Assembly (NCBI RefSeq): GCF_013106755.1
Contig: NZ_WHPF01000006.1
Location: forward strand, 186,001 to 250,000
Length of the DNA stretch: 64,000 nucleotides
Direction: 5' to 3'
Origin: Limnovirga soli
GTDB lineage: Bacteria; Bacteroidota; Bacteroidia; Chitinophagales; Chitinophagaceae
The translations under genes and the position numbers were made by a program. Of the stretch, positions 46,044 to 54,632 are shown piece by piece. The notes below the pieces were generated by a model, which had not been told where the DNA came from, ran no database searches, and was given only the letters and a program-made list of their open reading frames with translations. Positions within the stretch are counted from its first letter, which is position 1. Each line of letters starts with the position of its first letter.

Positions 46044-47082
46044 ATGCTAATTTAAACTGTTCTATATCATTAATGGTTTTATTGGTAAAATCGCCTTCGG
46101 TAAACAACTTGCTAAAAGCAGCAGCAGTGGCAAAATCAAGCGTTTCCTGATAGGTTTTTGCATAATACAGTCCATAAATTACACCAGCCATAAAGCAGTC
46201 TCCGCTACCTACCTGATCAATAATTGTAGAGGTGTTATAGGTAATAGATTCATGTAAGTTATTACCCGATTGAAGGGTAGTAAAATAAGACAATCCTTCG
46301 TTATTGGTAAAGCGAAAAGTATTTGCTACAACTTCTACATTGGGAAACATAGCTTGCATTTTATTACCTGTATCCAGCGCCTGTAATATATAATCGGCCT
46401 TAGCGGCATTTGCCGATAATGGATTATTAAATGCAATGCCAAGCATTTTTTCAGCAGCCCAAATATTACCCATTACCACATGGCAATACTGTAATAAATC
46501 GGGCATTATATCAATAGGCGCAACACCATATTGCCAAAGTTTTGCACGGTAATTTAAGTCAACCGAAATAGTGATACCTTTTTGCCTTGCCGCCTGCAGC
46601 GCATCTTTGCAAATAGCTGCAGTATTTGTGCTTATTGCAGGTGCAATAGCACTAAAATTAAACCACCCTACTCCATCAAAAATTTTATCCCAATCTATTG
46701 TTCCAGCTTTTATCCCCGCAAAAGAAGAGTTACTTCTGTCGTAAATAACACCAGCATTTTTTAGGTCTTTCCCCTTGGGTAAAAAATACAATCCCAGTTT
46801 ATCGCCTGCATAAATAATGGTGCCGGTATCTACCCCTTTTTTTTCAAGCATTGCTGCTATTTGTTTAACCATTAAATTATCAGGCACTACCGTACAATAA
46901 GCAACCGGCGTTTGCCACAAAGCAAGTGCTACCGCTACATTGGCCTCTGCGCCACCTACATAAAATGGCAGTTGCTTTTGTTGTAGCCACTCGCCTTCCA
47001 CATCAGGACAAATGCGCAAAAGCAACTCTCCAAACGATAATATTTTACCCTTAGACTCCATTTTAAACTTAGCATCCGCCAT
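46030..47082 (-). CDS. kdgK: 2-dehydro-3-deoxygluconokinase (PfkB family)
   Basis: The 350-residue protein has the PfkB patterns KILSFGELLLRICP, FYVGGAEANVAVALALW and DQVGSGDCFMAGVIYGL, where D295 is the catalytic base; the usual GAGD reads GSGD. It phosphorylates KDG to KDPG, which the overlapping aldolase then splits. Such pairs serve uronate catabolism. An ATG seven codons in is also possible. No uronate isomerase, dehydratase or transporter is adjacent. Confidence 0.88.
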   Translation of the reverse strand: MADAKFKMESKGKILSFGELLLRICPDVEGEWLQQKQLPFYVGGAEANVAVALALWQTPVAYCTVVPDNLMVKQIAAMLEKKGVDTGTIIYAGDKLGLYFLPKGKDLKNAGVIYDRSNSSFAGIKAGTIDWDKIFDGVGWFNFSAIAPAISTNTAAICKDALQAARQKGITISVDLNYRAKLWQYGVAPIDIMPDLLQYCHVVMGNIWAAEKMLGIAFNNPLSANAAKADYILQALDTGNKMQAMFPNVEVVANTFRFTNNEGLSYFTTLQSGNNLHESITYNTSTIIDQVGSGDCFMAGVIYGLYYAKTYQETLDFATAAAFSKLFTEGDFTNKTINDIEQFKLAYAHK

Positions 47083-47454
47083 AATACAAAATTAGTTTTA
47101 CTTATGAAAATCAATAGAGTTGCAAAGTGCCAATATACTACATAAAAACAGATGAAGATTACAAAAATTAGGTGCCAGACTTTTGTACAAAAAGAGGCTT
47201 TACTTGCGTCGCACTCTTGTGCTTTCTGAACATAATGCAGCAAGAATCAATATATCGTAAATACACCTCTTACATGCATTTTACTTGTTATATGACAGCC
47301 AAAAAATCACGAAACAAAAAAATTACTGTAAAATCGACACTAAAAACTGCGCAATTTTTGTGCAACTTTTTTATTAGCAAAATTATAAGCAAATTACCGG
47401 CAGAAAACGCACATAATATTTCACATAGTAGCGATTTATTAGTAAGTTCGACGC
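47083..47454. other. Gene-free divergent spacer
   Basis: About 370 bases between the divergent kdgK and sulfatase-modifying-factor-like genes. Copy 22 of the dispersed element is at 47197. A 141-codon plus frame from 47172 runs into the next gene and is not supported. Confidence 0.5.
47197..47222 (-). repeat. CAAGT-box intergenic element, copy 22 (CAAGA subtype)
   Basis: Minus-strand core CAAGAGTGCGACGCAAGT then AAAGC. TTGCTGCAT left flank is at 47234-47242 and GTGCCAGAC at 47172-47180. Confidence 0.9.
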
Positions 47455-48399
47455 ATGAAAAAATTGATTTTTATTCCGCTCTTTTTAATCCTTGCTTTTT
47501 GTGGTTTTGCACAAAAAGAATTTACAAAATATACCAGTGTTATCCCGGGCTCAAAAGTAAGTTTCACTATGGTGCCAATACCTGCTGGCAGCTTTGAAAT
47601 GGGAAGTCCGGCCACCGATAAAACTGCAAAAAAGGATGAAAAACCCCAACAAACCATAACCCTGTCTGCATTTTGGATGTGCGAACACGAAGTTACTTTT
47701 GATGAGTTCCAGCTTTTCTATGAAGATGCAACCATTCCGGTAAATTCTGAGGAAGTAGATGCAGTTACCAGGCCCACACCACAATATATAGATTTTAGTA
47801 TGGGTATGGGTAAGCAGGGCGGCTTTCCCGTAAATAGCATGAGCCAGTATACTGCAATCATGTATTGCAAATGGCTCTATAGTAAAACCGGTGTATTCTA
47901 TCGCCTACCCACCGAAGCAGAATGGGGATATGCTTGCAGAGCCGGTAGCAAAGACATGTTTTATTTTGGCAACGATAGCAGCAAACTGGGAGATTATGCC
48001 TGGTTTGTAGATAATGGGCAGGAAAAATTTCATAAAGTGATGCAGAAAAAACCAAATCAATGGGGCTTATACGATATGATGGGCAATCTAAGCGAGTGGA
48101 CCTTGGACCAATATGACAATGATTACCTAACAAAAATCGCTGCCAATGCCAAAGATCCATTAATGTCCCCCGGGCCAAAATACCCAAGATCAATACGCGG
48201 AGGATGCTATGAAGACCCTGCTATTAATTTAAGGAGCGCTGCAAGAAACAAATCAATACCTTACATGAATCGCAGAGATCCCCAGGTACCCAAAAGTAAA
48301 TGGTGGTTAACCGATGCTGGTACTGTGGGTTTTAGAATTGTTAGTCCGGTACAACAACCCACCGCAGCAGAAGCCGCTGCTTTTTATAGTAAATATTAA
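47455..48399 (+). CDS. Formylglycine-generating-enzyme (SUMF1) family protein
   Basis: The 314-residue protein has a signal peptide (to GFAQ near 19) and the SUMF1 pattern: MVPIPAGSFEMGSP, FWMCEHEVTFDEFQLF, RLPTEAEWGYACRAGS, WGLYDMMGNLSEW, IRGGCYEDP and VGFRIV. True sulfatase activators use a cysteine pair; I cannot place a clear pair here, so it may be a non-catalytic relative such as the gliding proteins GldJ/GldK. No sulfatase gene is near. It lies 45 bases upstream of a Gfo/Idh gene and is likely co-transcribed with it. Confidence 0.85.
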   Translation: MKKLIFIPLFLILAFCGFAQKEFTKYTSVIPGSKVSFTMVPIPAGSFEMGSPATDKTAKKDEKPQQTITLSAFWMCEHEVTFDEFQLFYEDATIPVNSEEVDAVTRPTPQYIDFSMGMGKQGGFPVNSMSQYTAIMYCKWLYSKTGVFYRLPTEAEWGYACRAGSKDMFYFGNDSSKLGDYAWFVDNGQEKFHKVMQKKPNQWGLYDMMGNLSEWTLDQYDNDYLTKIAANAKDPLMSPGPKYPRSIRGGCYEDPAINLRSAARNKSIPYMNRRDPQVPKSKWWLTDAGTVGFRIVSPVQQPTAAEAAAFYSKY

Positions 48400-48444
48400 C
48401 CAATAGATATTTTAACAATTTTATAAATACACAAATTTTCTAAC

Positions 48445-49782
48445 ATGCAAGCCAACAAAAATTCTTCCAGAAGAGACTTCGTTAAGCAAACCGGTATGAT
48501 TGCCGGTGGTATATTGGCAGCGCCTTTAATTTCTGGCGCCAACTTTTTTTCAGGATCATCTGACGCCATTAAAGTAGCTATAGTAGGCTGCGGTGGTCGT
48601 GGTACCGGTGCTGCCATGCAGGCCATGCTTAGTAAGCAAAATGTAAAACTGGTTGCAATGGCTGATGCCTTTCGCGACAGGTTAGACGATTGTTATAAGC
48701 AATTAACAGCTGATGACATTTCTGACTGGAGCGGTACAGCCGGAAGTATAAAAGATAAAATCACAGTTACTGAAGCCACAAAATTTGTTGGTTTCGATGC
48801 TTACAAAAAAGCAATTGCCCTGGCTGATGTAGTAATTCTAACCACACCTCCAGGTTTTCGCCCCATACATTTTGAAGAAGCCATAAACCAGGGTAAACAT
48901 GTGTTTATGGAAAAGCCGGTTGCAACAGATCCCGTAGGCATCAGAAAAGTATTAGAGGCCGCAGAAAAAGCAAAACAAAAGAAATTAAACGTAGTAGTTG
49001 GCTTACAAAGAAGGTATCAGAATTCCTATCGCGAAATGTATCAACGCAAGGACATGATAGGAGATATCGTTTCTGCACAAGCCTGGTGGAATAACGATGG
49101 TGTTTGGGTAAGACCTCGTGTAGCAGGACAAACCGAAATGGAATACCAAATGCGTAACTGGTATTATTTTAACTGGCTTTGCGGCGATCATATCAACGAA
49201 CAACATATTCACAATATTGATGTAGTTAACTGGTTTAAAGGTGGCTATCCTGTAAAAGCCCAGGGCATGGGTGGCAGACAGGTGCGCAAGGGGAAAGAAT
49301 ACGGTGAAATATTTGATCACCACTATGTTGAATTTACCTATGCTGATGGCTCTATCTTAAATAGCCAATGCCGCCATATTCCGGGCACTATGAGTAAAGT
49401 GGATGAACTCTTAGTTGGTACAAAAGGTAGTATACAATGTGGTGCCGCCACCATTTTAGATAGCAAAGGCAACCCATTATACCAATACAACAAGAAAAAT
49501 GAAAATAATCCCTACCAAACAGAACATGATGAACTGTTTGCAGCTATCGCAAAAGGTGAATATAAATTTGCCGATGCTGAAAGAGGCGCCAAAAGCACTA
49601 TGACTTCTATTTTAGGTCGTTTGGCCACTTATAGCGGACTAGTAGTTGAGTGGGATAAAGCTATCAACCTTAATTTAAACCTGCAACCAAGTGCCTACAC
49701 CTGGGATACTTTACCACAATTACTGCCAAATGCTGATGGATTCTATCCTGTAGCAATTCCAGGAGTAACCAAGTTTGTATAG
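48445..49782 (+). CDS. Gfo/Idh/MocA family oxidoreductase, exported
   Basis: The 445-residue protein has an N-terminal Tat-type signal (SRRDFVKQTGMIAGGIL), the dinucleotide motif VAIVGCGGRGTG near 47-58 and the Gfo/Idh EKPVATDP segment near 153. It should oxidise or reduce a sugar or polyol with NAD(P). Export of such enzymes is common in Bacteroidota carbohydrate loci. It follows the SUMF1-like gene and ends at a terminator. Confidence 0.92.
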   Translation: MQANKNSSRRDFVKQTGMIAGGILAAPLISGANFFSGSSDAIKVAIVGCGGRGTGAAMQAMLSKQNVKLVAMADAFRDRLDDCYKQLTADDISDWSGTAGSIKDKITVTEATKFVGFDAYKKAIALADVVILTTPPGFRPIHFEEAINQGKHVFMEKPVATDPVGIRKVLEAAEKAKQKKLNVVVGLQRRYQNSYREMYQRKDMIGDIVSAQAWWNNDGVWVRPRVAGQTEMEYQMRNWYYFNWLCGDHINEQHIHNIDVVNWFKGGYPVKAQGMGGRQVRKGKEYGEIFDHHYVEFTYADGSILNSQCRHIPGTMSKVDELLVGTKGSIQCGAATILDSKGNPLYQYNKKNENNPYQTEHDELFAAIAKGEYKFADAERGAKSTMTSILGRLATYSGLVVEWDKAINLNLNLQPSAYTWDTLPQLLPNADGFYPVAIPGVTKFV

Positions 49783-49804
49783 TATAATAAATGTAATAAG
49801 CATA

Positions 49805-49835
49805 AATAGCCGGGATTATTCCTGGCTATTTTGTT
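49805..49835 (+). terminator. Terminator of the SUMF1-Gfo/Idh unit
   Basis: AATAGCCGGG (49805-49814) pairs, with one G-U, with CCTGGCTATT (49821-49830), followed by T-rich sequence, 22 bases past the stop codon. Confidence 0.65.
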
Positions 49836-49900
49836 TTATTTCGGTTCTACATCTTATTGGGAATGAAACTTTTTGGGCCAGGCAACAAAGCATTTTTGCT

Positions 49901-49926
49901 GCTTTACTTGCGTCGCACACTTGTGC
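49901..49926 (-). repeat. CAAGT-box intergenic element, copy 23
   Basis: Minus-strand core with full CAAGT-GTGCGACG-CAAGT and AAAGC. Right flank GGGCCAGGCA is at 49875-49884. Confidence 0.9.
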
Positions 49927-50049
49927 TGCAACAAATCATTGAGCTTTAAACAGCCAATACAATCTACCCTAAATACAAGACAATTAGCTTTCTGTTGTTT
50001 TTTTATCCTGAGTAAAGTAATTCTCAATACTTTTAAAAAAAACAAGGAT

Positions 50050-51783
50050 ATGTCTTCTACTATAAAAATTGCACTTAGCCTGTTATTTTTTTTACTGAGT
50101 ATAAAAACACAGGCCCAGGAAACAACGCCAATAAACAGCAATGAAAAAATACTGTTTAATGCAAAAATCTTTACTGCCAATACTAAAATGCCCTATGCAG
50201 AAGCAGTAGCCATCAAAGGAAATTTGATAGTAGCAATCGGCAATTTTAATGAAGTAAAAAATGCGCTTAGCAACAAAGCCAGTTTAATAAACATGAATGG
50301 TCAGTGCATTTTACCAGGTTTTATTGATAGCCATAATCATGCCCTTCAGGGTGGAGATGGATTGCTGCATGCTAACTTGTACGACAGTGCCGTAACCATA
50401 GAAGCATTAGAGCAATACGCAACAAAAGTAACCAATGATGGCAGTGGCATGTTCGATGGCTTTCTAATTATCGAAGGTATTAATATTGGCACCTGGTCTC
50501 ATATTGATGAACTCAACAACACATTTAATGCAGCAGGTTATGCCGCCAAACCAATACTATTACGCGGCAGCGATGGCCATACTATTTGGGCCAATAATTT
50601 CCTGTTGCAAAAAGCGGGTATTACTACTAATTTCATCAGTCAGTTACCGCTGGAAACAAAAAAATATTATGGCATTAACCCTAATAATGCGCCTAATGGT
50701 TTTATTGCAGATAGCGGCATAGATAAACTAAACGCCATTTTACCCGAAATACAAACAGATTGGGTAACCGCTGGTTCAAAAGCAATGGAATACCTTAATA
50801 GTAACGGCATTACCGCATTTCTTGACCCCGCCTGCGGCTCAACAGATGCAACGGAGAATGAAATGTTGCAGGCTTATCAGAAACTATCTGCAACTAAGCA
50901 GCTTACAACACATGTGACTGCCGTAGTTGTGGCAGATGCCAATGGCAATGCAGCTAAACAAATAGCCAATTTAAAAAAGCTACAACTACAATACAACAAT
51001 ACCCGGAACCTGCGTGTACTTGGCTTTAAAATTTTTGCTGATGGAGTAATTGAATATCCCACACAAACTGCGGCATTATCTAAACCATATACCAATTCGG
51101 GGTCGAATGGTGCATTAATGGTAGATCCGCTTAAATTTAACCAGTTTGTTACGGCGGCCGATAAAGCCAATTTGCTGGTGCATGTACACGCTATTGGTGA
51201 TCTTGCTGTAACTGATGCGCTGAATGGTTTTGCAGCTGCAAGAAAAATAAACGGCAACAGCCATATACCGCATACCATTACCCATATACAAATTGCCCAA
51301 CCAACTGATTTTACCCGCTTTAAACAACTAGGCGTTTTGGCATCGCTTCAACTGCTGTGGGCCTTGGGAGATATTACTACTATTGATATTGTACAACCCT
51401 ATATTGCCCCTGAACTGTATAAATGGCAATATCCAGCACGCTCACTTTTACAATCTGGTGCTACTATTTGCGGCGCCAGTGATTGGCCCGTAACCTCTGC
51501 CAATCCCTTTATTGCCATTTATGACGCAGAAACAAGATTGGGACTGAAAGGCGTTTTAGATTCAACCCAGGCTATGCCAAGGATTGACATGTTGTATGCC
51601 TATACTATTAATGCTGCCAGGGCTTTACAAATGGATAAACAAATTGGCTCACTTGAGCCGGGAAAAATGGCAGATCTTATTTTGCTTGACAGGGATATTT
51701 TTACCATTAGTCCGGAAGCGATGCAGCAAACAAAAGTACAGTGGACCATGTTTGAGGGTCGGATTGTTTATCAACAACAATAA
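50050..51783 (+). CDS. Amidohydrolase, YtcJ-like, secreted
   Basis: From the ATG at 50050 the protein has 577 residues and a signal peptide (SLLFFLLSIKTQAQ). Metal-dependent hydrolase motifs: GQCILPGFIDSHNHAL near 84-99, HVHAIGDLAV near 378 and GASDWPVTSANPF near 476, then the C-terminal SLEPGKMADLILLDRD. YtcJ-type amidohydrolases act on unknown amides. A frame starting at 49873 would cover a dispersed repeat and hide the signal peptide, so it is rejected. Confidence 0.87.
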   Translation: MSSTIKIALSLLFFLLSIKTQAQETTPINSNEKILFNAKIFTANTKMPYAEAVAIKGNLIVAIGNFNEVKNALSNKASLINMNGQCILPGFIDSHNHALQGGDGLLHANLYDSAVTIEALEQYATKVTNDGSGMFDGFLIIEGINIGTWSHIDELNNTFNAAGYAAKPILLRGSDGHTIWANNFLLQKAGITTNFISQLPLETKKYYGINPNNAPNGFIADSGIDKLNAILPEIQTDWVTAGSKAMEYLNSNGITAFLDPACGSTDATENEMLQAYQKLSATKQLTTHVTAVVVADANGNAAKQIANLKKLQLQYNNTRNLRVLGFKIFADGVIEYPTQTAALSKPYTNSGSNGALMVDPLKFNQFVTAADKANLLVHVHAIGDLAVTDALNGFAAARKINGNSHIPHTITHIQIAQPTDFTRFKQLGVLASLQLLWALGDITTIDIVQPYIAPELYKWQYPARSLLQSGATICGASDWPVTSANPFIAIYDAETRLGLKGVLDSTQAMPRIDMLYAYTINAARALQMDKQIGSLEPGKMADLILLDRDIFTISPEAMQQTKVQWTMFEGRIVYQQQ

Positions 51784-51795
51784 AGGAAGATAACG

Positions 51796-51805
51796 CCCCC
51801 CCCCC
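51796..51805 (+). repeat. C10 homopolymer
   Basis: A run of ten C bases 13 bases past the amidohydrolase stop codon, striking in this AT-rich DNA. It may be a slippage site or a sequencing-sensitive point. Confidence 0.9.
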
Positions 51806-51836
51806 GCAAATACTTTTGTTGCCATAAAAACGGAAC

Positions 51837-51856
51837 GTACAAGTGAGTGACACAAG
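51837..51856 (+). repeat. CAAGT-box intergenic element, copy 24 (GAGTGACA subtype)
   Basis: GTACAAGTGAGTGACACAAG followed by CGGCGATGCCC, the same spacer as copies 1, 9 and 29. TTGCCATAA left flank is at 51819-51827. Confidence 0.87.
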
Positions 51857-51920
51857 CGGCGATGCCCAATGCTTTGCTGCCGGCATAAAAAATGTATATG
51901 CCATTTTGAGTTGCACACTA

Positions 51921-51928
51921 TACATTTG
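51921..51928 (+). promoter_or_regulatory. Candidate -7 box of lysC
   Basis: TACATTTG matches TAnnTTTG and lies 38 bases before the ATG. No TTG at -33 distance was seen. Confidence 0.42.
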
Positions 51929-51954
51929 CACCTCAAAAATTATTATTAAAAATT

Positions 51955-51964
51955 GGGGAGGGGG
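51955..51964 (+). promoter_or_regulatory. Unusual G-rich leader before lysC
   Basis: GGGGAGGGGG ends 2 bases before the ATG at 51967. It may be a ribosome-binding site but is much richer in G than other leaders in the window. Confidence 0.4.
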
Positions 51965-51966
51965 TT

Positions 51967-53286
51967 ATGAAAGTTATGAAATTTGGCGGTACCAGTGTTG
52001 GTAAGCCGGAACGTATGCGCCAGGTAGCGCAGTTAATTACCAGTGGCAACGAGCCTACTATTGTTGTATTAAGTGCTTTAAGCGGCACCACCAATGCACT
52101 GGTAAATATTAGTGATAGTATTGCCAACGGAGACAGGGCAGCAGCCAAACGAAAGATTGATGAGCTGGAAGCACATTACAGAAATTTTGTGCTTGATTTG
52201 GTACAATCTGCCTCTGCACGTGAACAGGCCAATGCCATTGTTACAGAGCATTTTGAATTTCTTACCATTATTTTAAAAATATCTTTTAGCGAAGCTTTGA
52301 ATAAAGATATTCTGGCGCAGGGTGAGTTAATGAGCACCAAATTATTCTCTATTTATCTGGAAGAAAATGGTGTTGACCATTTACATATACCGGCACTTGA
52401 ATTTATGAGCATAGACCATAATGAAGAGCCTCAAATTGGTAGCATTAAAGTAAAACTTAGCCAGTTATTGCAACAAAACAGTAATAAAAAACTGTTTGTA
52501 ACCCAGGGCTATATTTGCCGCAATGTTAAAGGCGAAGTAGACAACCTTAAACGCGGTGGAAGTGATTATACCGCATCTTTGGTGGCAGCAGCCATTAATG
52601 CTACTGTATGTGAAATATGGACCGATATTGACGGCATGCACAATAACGACCCACGCATTGTAGATAAAACCGTTGCCGTAGAACAACTTAGTTTTGATGA
52701 GGCTGCGGAACTGGCTTATTTTGGTGCTAAAATTTTACATCCTACCTGTATTTGGCCTGCACAAATGTATAATGTGCCGGTAAAGTTGTTAAACACCATG
52801 CAGCCCGAAGCCAAAGGCACTACCATTGAACAAAATGCCAATAGTGTGGGTGTAAAAGCTGTAGCCGCAAAAGATGGCATTATTGCCATAAAAATAAAAA
52901 GCAGCCGAATGCTGCTGGCTTATGGCTTTCTTAGAAAAATATTTGAAGTGTTTGAAAAATACCGCACTTCTATTGATATGATTACCACCTCTGAAGTGGC
53001 CGTTTCTGTTACCATAGATACAGATCTTCACCTGGATGAAATAATAAAAGAATTGGAGCCTTTTGGCAGTGTTGAAGTAGATAAAGAACAAACCATTATT
53101 TCAATAGTTGGTAACGAAATTGCGCAAACACCCGATGTTTTAAAAAATGTATTTAATGCCATTAGTACCATTCCTGTGCGGATGGTTAGCTATGGTGGCA
53201 GCCATCATAATATTTCCTTGTTAATACCTGCGGCCAATAAAAAAGAGGCATTGCAGCTAATTAATACAGGCGTATTTGGTTTGTAA
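51967..53286 (+). CDS. lysC: Aspartate kinase, monofunctional
   Basis: The 439-residue protein has MKFGGTSVGKPERM at the start, RGGSDYTASLVAAAI near 198 and EIWTDIDGMHNNDPR near 216, and two ACT-type regulatory domains from about 300. It phosphorylates aspartate, the first step to lysine, threonine and methionine; the ACT region suggests feedback control. No homoserine dehydrogenase fusion is present. A second ATG three codons in is an alternative start. It is a single-gene unit. Confidence 0.93.
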   Translation: MKVMKFGGTSVGKPERMRQVAQLITSGNEPTIVVLSALSGTTNALVNISDSIANGDRAAAKRKIDELEAHYRNFVLDLVQSASAREQANAIVTEHFEFLTIILKISFSEALNKDILAQGELMSTKLFSIYLEENGVDHLHIPALEFMSIDHNEEPQIGSIKVKLSQLLQQNSNKKLFVTQGYICRNVKGEVDNLKRGGSDYTASLVAAAINATVCEIWTDIDGMHNNDPRIVDKTVAVEQLSFDEAAELAYFGAKILHPTCIWPAQMYNVPVKLLNTMQPEAKGTTIEQNANSVGVKAVAAKDGIIAIKIKSSRMLLAYGFLRKIFEVFEKYRTSIDMITTSEVAVSVTIDTDLHLDEIIKELEPFGSVEVDKEQTIISIVGNEIAQTPDVLKNVFNAISTIPVRMVSYGGSHHNISLLIPAANKKEALQLINTGVFGL

Positions 53287-53304
53287 AAAATGGATTATTC
53301 TGGC

Positions 53305-53344
53305 AAGCCCGGTAACAGTTATGTTTGCCGGGCTTTTTTTTTTT
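53305..53344 (+). terminator. Terminator of lysC
   Basis: AAGCCCGG (53305-53312) pairs with CCGGGCTT (53328-53335) and is followed by eleven T. Confidence 0.88.
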
Positions 53345-53369
53345 GAGCCAAACTATTTATTTCTATGAT

Positions 53370-53395
53370 GCTTTACTTGCGTCGCACACTTGTAC
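53370..53395 (-). repeat. CAAGT-box intergenic element, copy 25
   Basis: Full consensus core on the minus strand. Left flank TTTTGCTGCATA is at 53408-53419 and GAGCCAAAC at 53345-53353. Confidence 0.9.
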
Positions 53396-53536
53396 GGTTG
53401 GTAATGCTATGCAGCAAAAGAATATCCCGGGGCCAAACCATTATGTGTTACAATAATATTATAATTTTAACCATAGGGTACATAGTAAGTAATTATTATT
53501 TACTTGTGCAGCATTACAACCACCAATCTTTTATCA

Positions 53537-54541
53537 ATGCAAAAACCATTTGTAAGCGTTATCATTCCAGTATACAATGAAGTGCGTTATATTGATGAAA
53601 TGGTAGCATCGGTAATTGGGCAACAGCACGATAGTTTTAACCTGGAGCTATTAATTGTAGACGGTGGCAGTACAGATGGCACCACGGCCAAAATAGAAAC
53701 ACTGGCCCAAAATAATACGCTGATACGCGTAATACATAATAGCAAAAAAATTTCCCCGGCAGCTTTTAACTTGGGCATACAACATGCCAAAGGCAACTAT
53801 ATAGCCATTTTGGGTGCACATAGTAAATACGACAAAGATTATCTTGCTATTTGTCTGGAAGAAGCTATTACACACCATTGCGCAGGCTGCAGCGGAAAAA
53901 TTGTGGTGGCCAAAAATGATGCGGACATTCAAAGCGTATTAATTTATTATATGCTTACCAGCAGCTTTGGTGTAAGCAGCAAATCTTACCGCACAGCAAA
54001 AGAAGGCATCAGCGAGCAATGCCCCTACCCTGTTTTTGAAAAATCTATTTTCAATGAAGTAGGATGGTATAATGAGCAATTGGTACGTAACCAGGATAAT
54101 GATATGAACTACCGTATTATGCAGGCCGGGCACAAGCTATATTATACGCATAAAGTATCGGCCTATTATTACCCAAAACAAACTATAAAGGGATTGTTTG
54201 ATTATGCCAAACTTACGGGGAAATGGAACGCGGTAAGTTTGCAATTAAATCCCGGTTCAATGGGTTTAAGGCATGTGGTGCCGTTTATTTTTTGCTCTGG
54301 TTTATTGGGTTTGCTTTTGGGTACACTGGCTACTGCATTTTTAATGCCTCAAATAATGGTGTACTTTTTATGGCCCCTGCTTTTTATAATCGGTCTTCAC
54401 TTAAGTTGTGGATTGGTGGTAGCTATTAGTGCCTTTACCAACACCAAAAAAGCCATCCTTTTTGTATTGCCCTTTTTGTTTTTTTCTTTCCATTTTTTAT
54501 ATGGTTATGGCACTTTGCATAAACTGGTAACCGGCAAATAA
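53537..54541 (+). CDS. Glycosyltransferase family 2
   Basis: From the ATG at 53537 the protein has 334 residues. It has a GT-A fold: MQKPFVSVIIPVYNE, ELLIVDGGSTDGT, IAILGAHSKYD and NQDNDMNYRIM, and two or three C-terminal membrane helices (about 240-320). It resembles ExoA-type transferases that add sugars to lipid-linked polysaccharide units. An upstream ATG at 53504 adds 11 unlikely residues. No polysaccharide cluster surrounds it. Confidence 0.85.
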   Translation: MQKPFVSVIIPVYNEVRYIDEMVASVIGQQHDSFNLELLIVDGGSTDGTTAKIETLAQNNTLIRVIHNSKKISPAAFNLGIQHAKGNYIAILGAHSKYDKDYLAICLEEAITHHCAGCSGKIVVAKNDADIQSVLIYYMLTSSFGVSSKSYRTAKEGISEQCPYPVFEKSIFNEVGWYNEQLVRNQDNDMNYRIMQAGHKLYYTHKVSAYYYPKQTIKGLFDYAKLTGKWNAVSLQLNPGSMGLRHVVPFIFCSGLLGLLLGTLATAFLMPQIMVYFLWPLLFIIGLHLSCGLVVAISAFTNTKKAILFVLPFLFFSFHFLYGYGTLHKLVTGK

Positions 54542-54564
54542 AAATAGCTGCCATAGGTTATGTT

Positions 54565-54590
54565 GTACAAGTGTGCGACGCAAGTAAAGC
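54565..54590 (+). repeat. CAAGT-box intergenic element, copy 26
   Basis: Full consensus core followed by AAAGC. Left flank AGCTGCCAT is at 54546-54554 and right flank GCAGGGCC at 54607-54614. Confidence 0.9.
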
Positions 54591-54632
54591 TGCTGCTTTT
54601 ACCATTGCAGGGCCAACAATTAAAACCCTGAC

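Noticed and set aside
47172-47597. 141-codon plus frame covering dispersed copy 22
   Set aside because: It begins inside the dispersed repeat and overlaps the start of the SUMF1-like gene in another frame.
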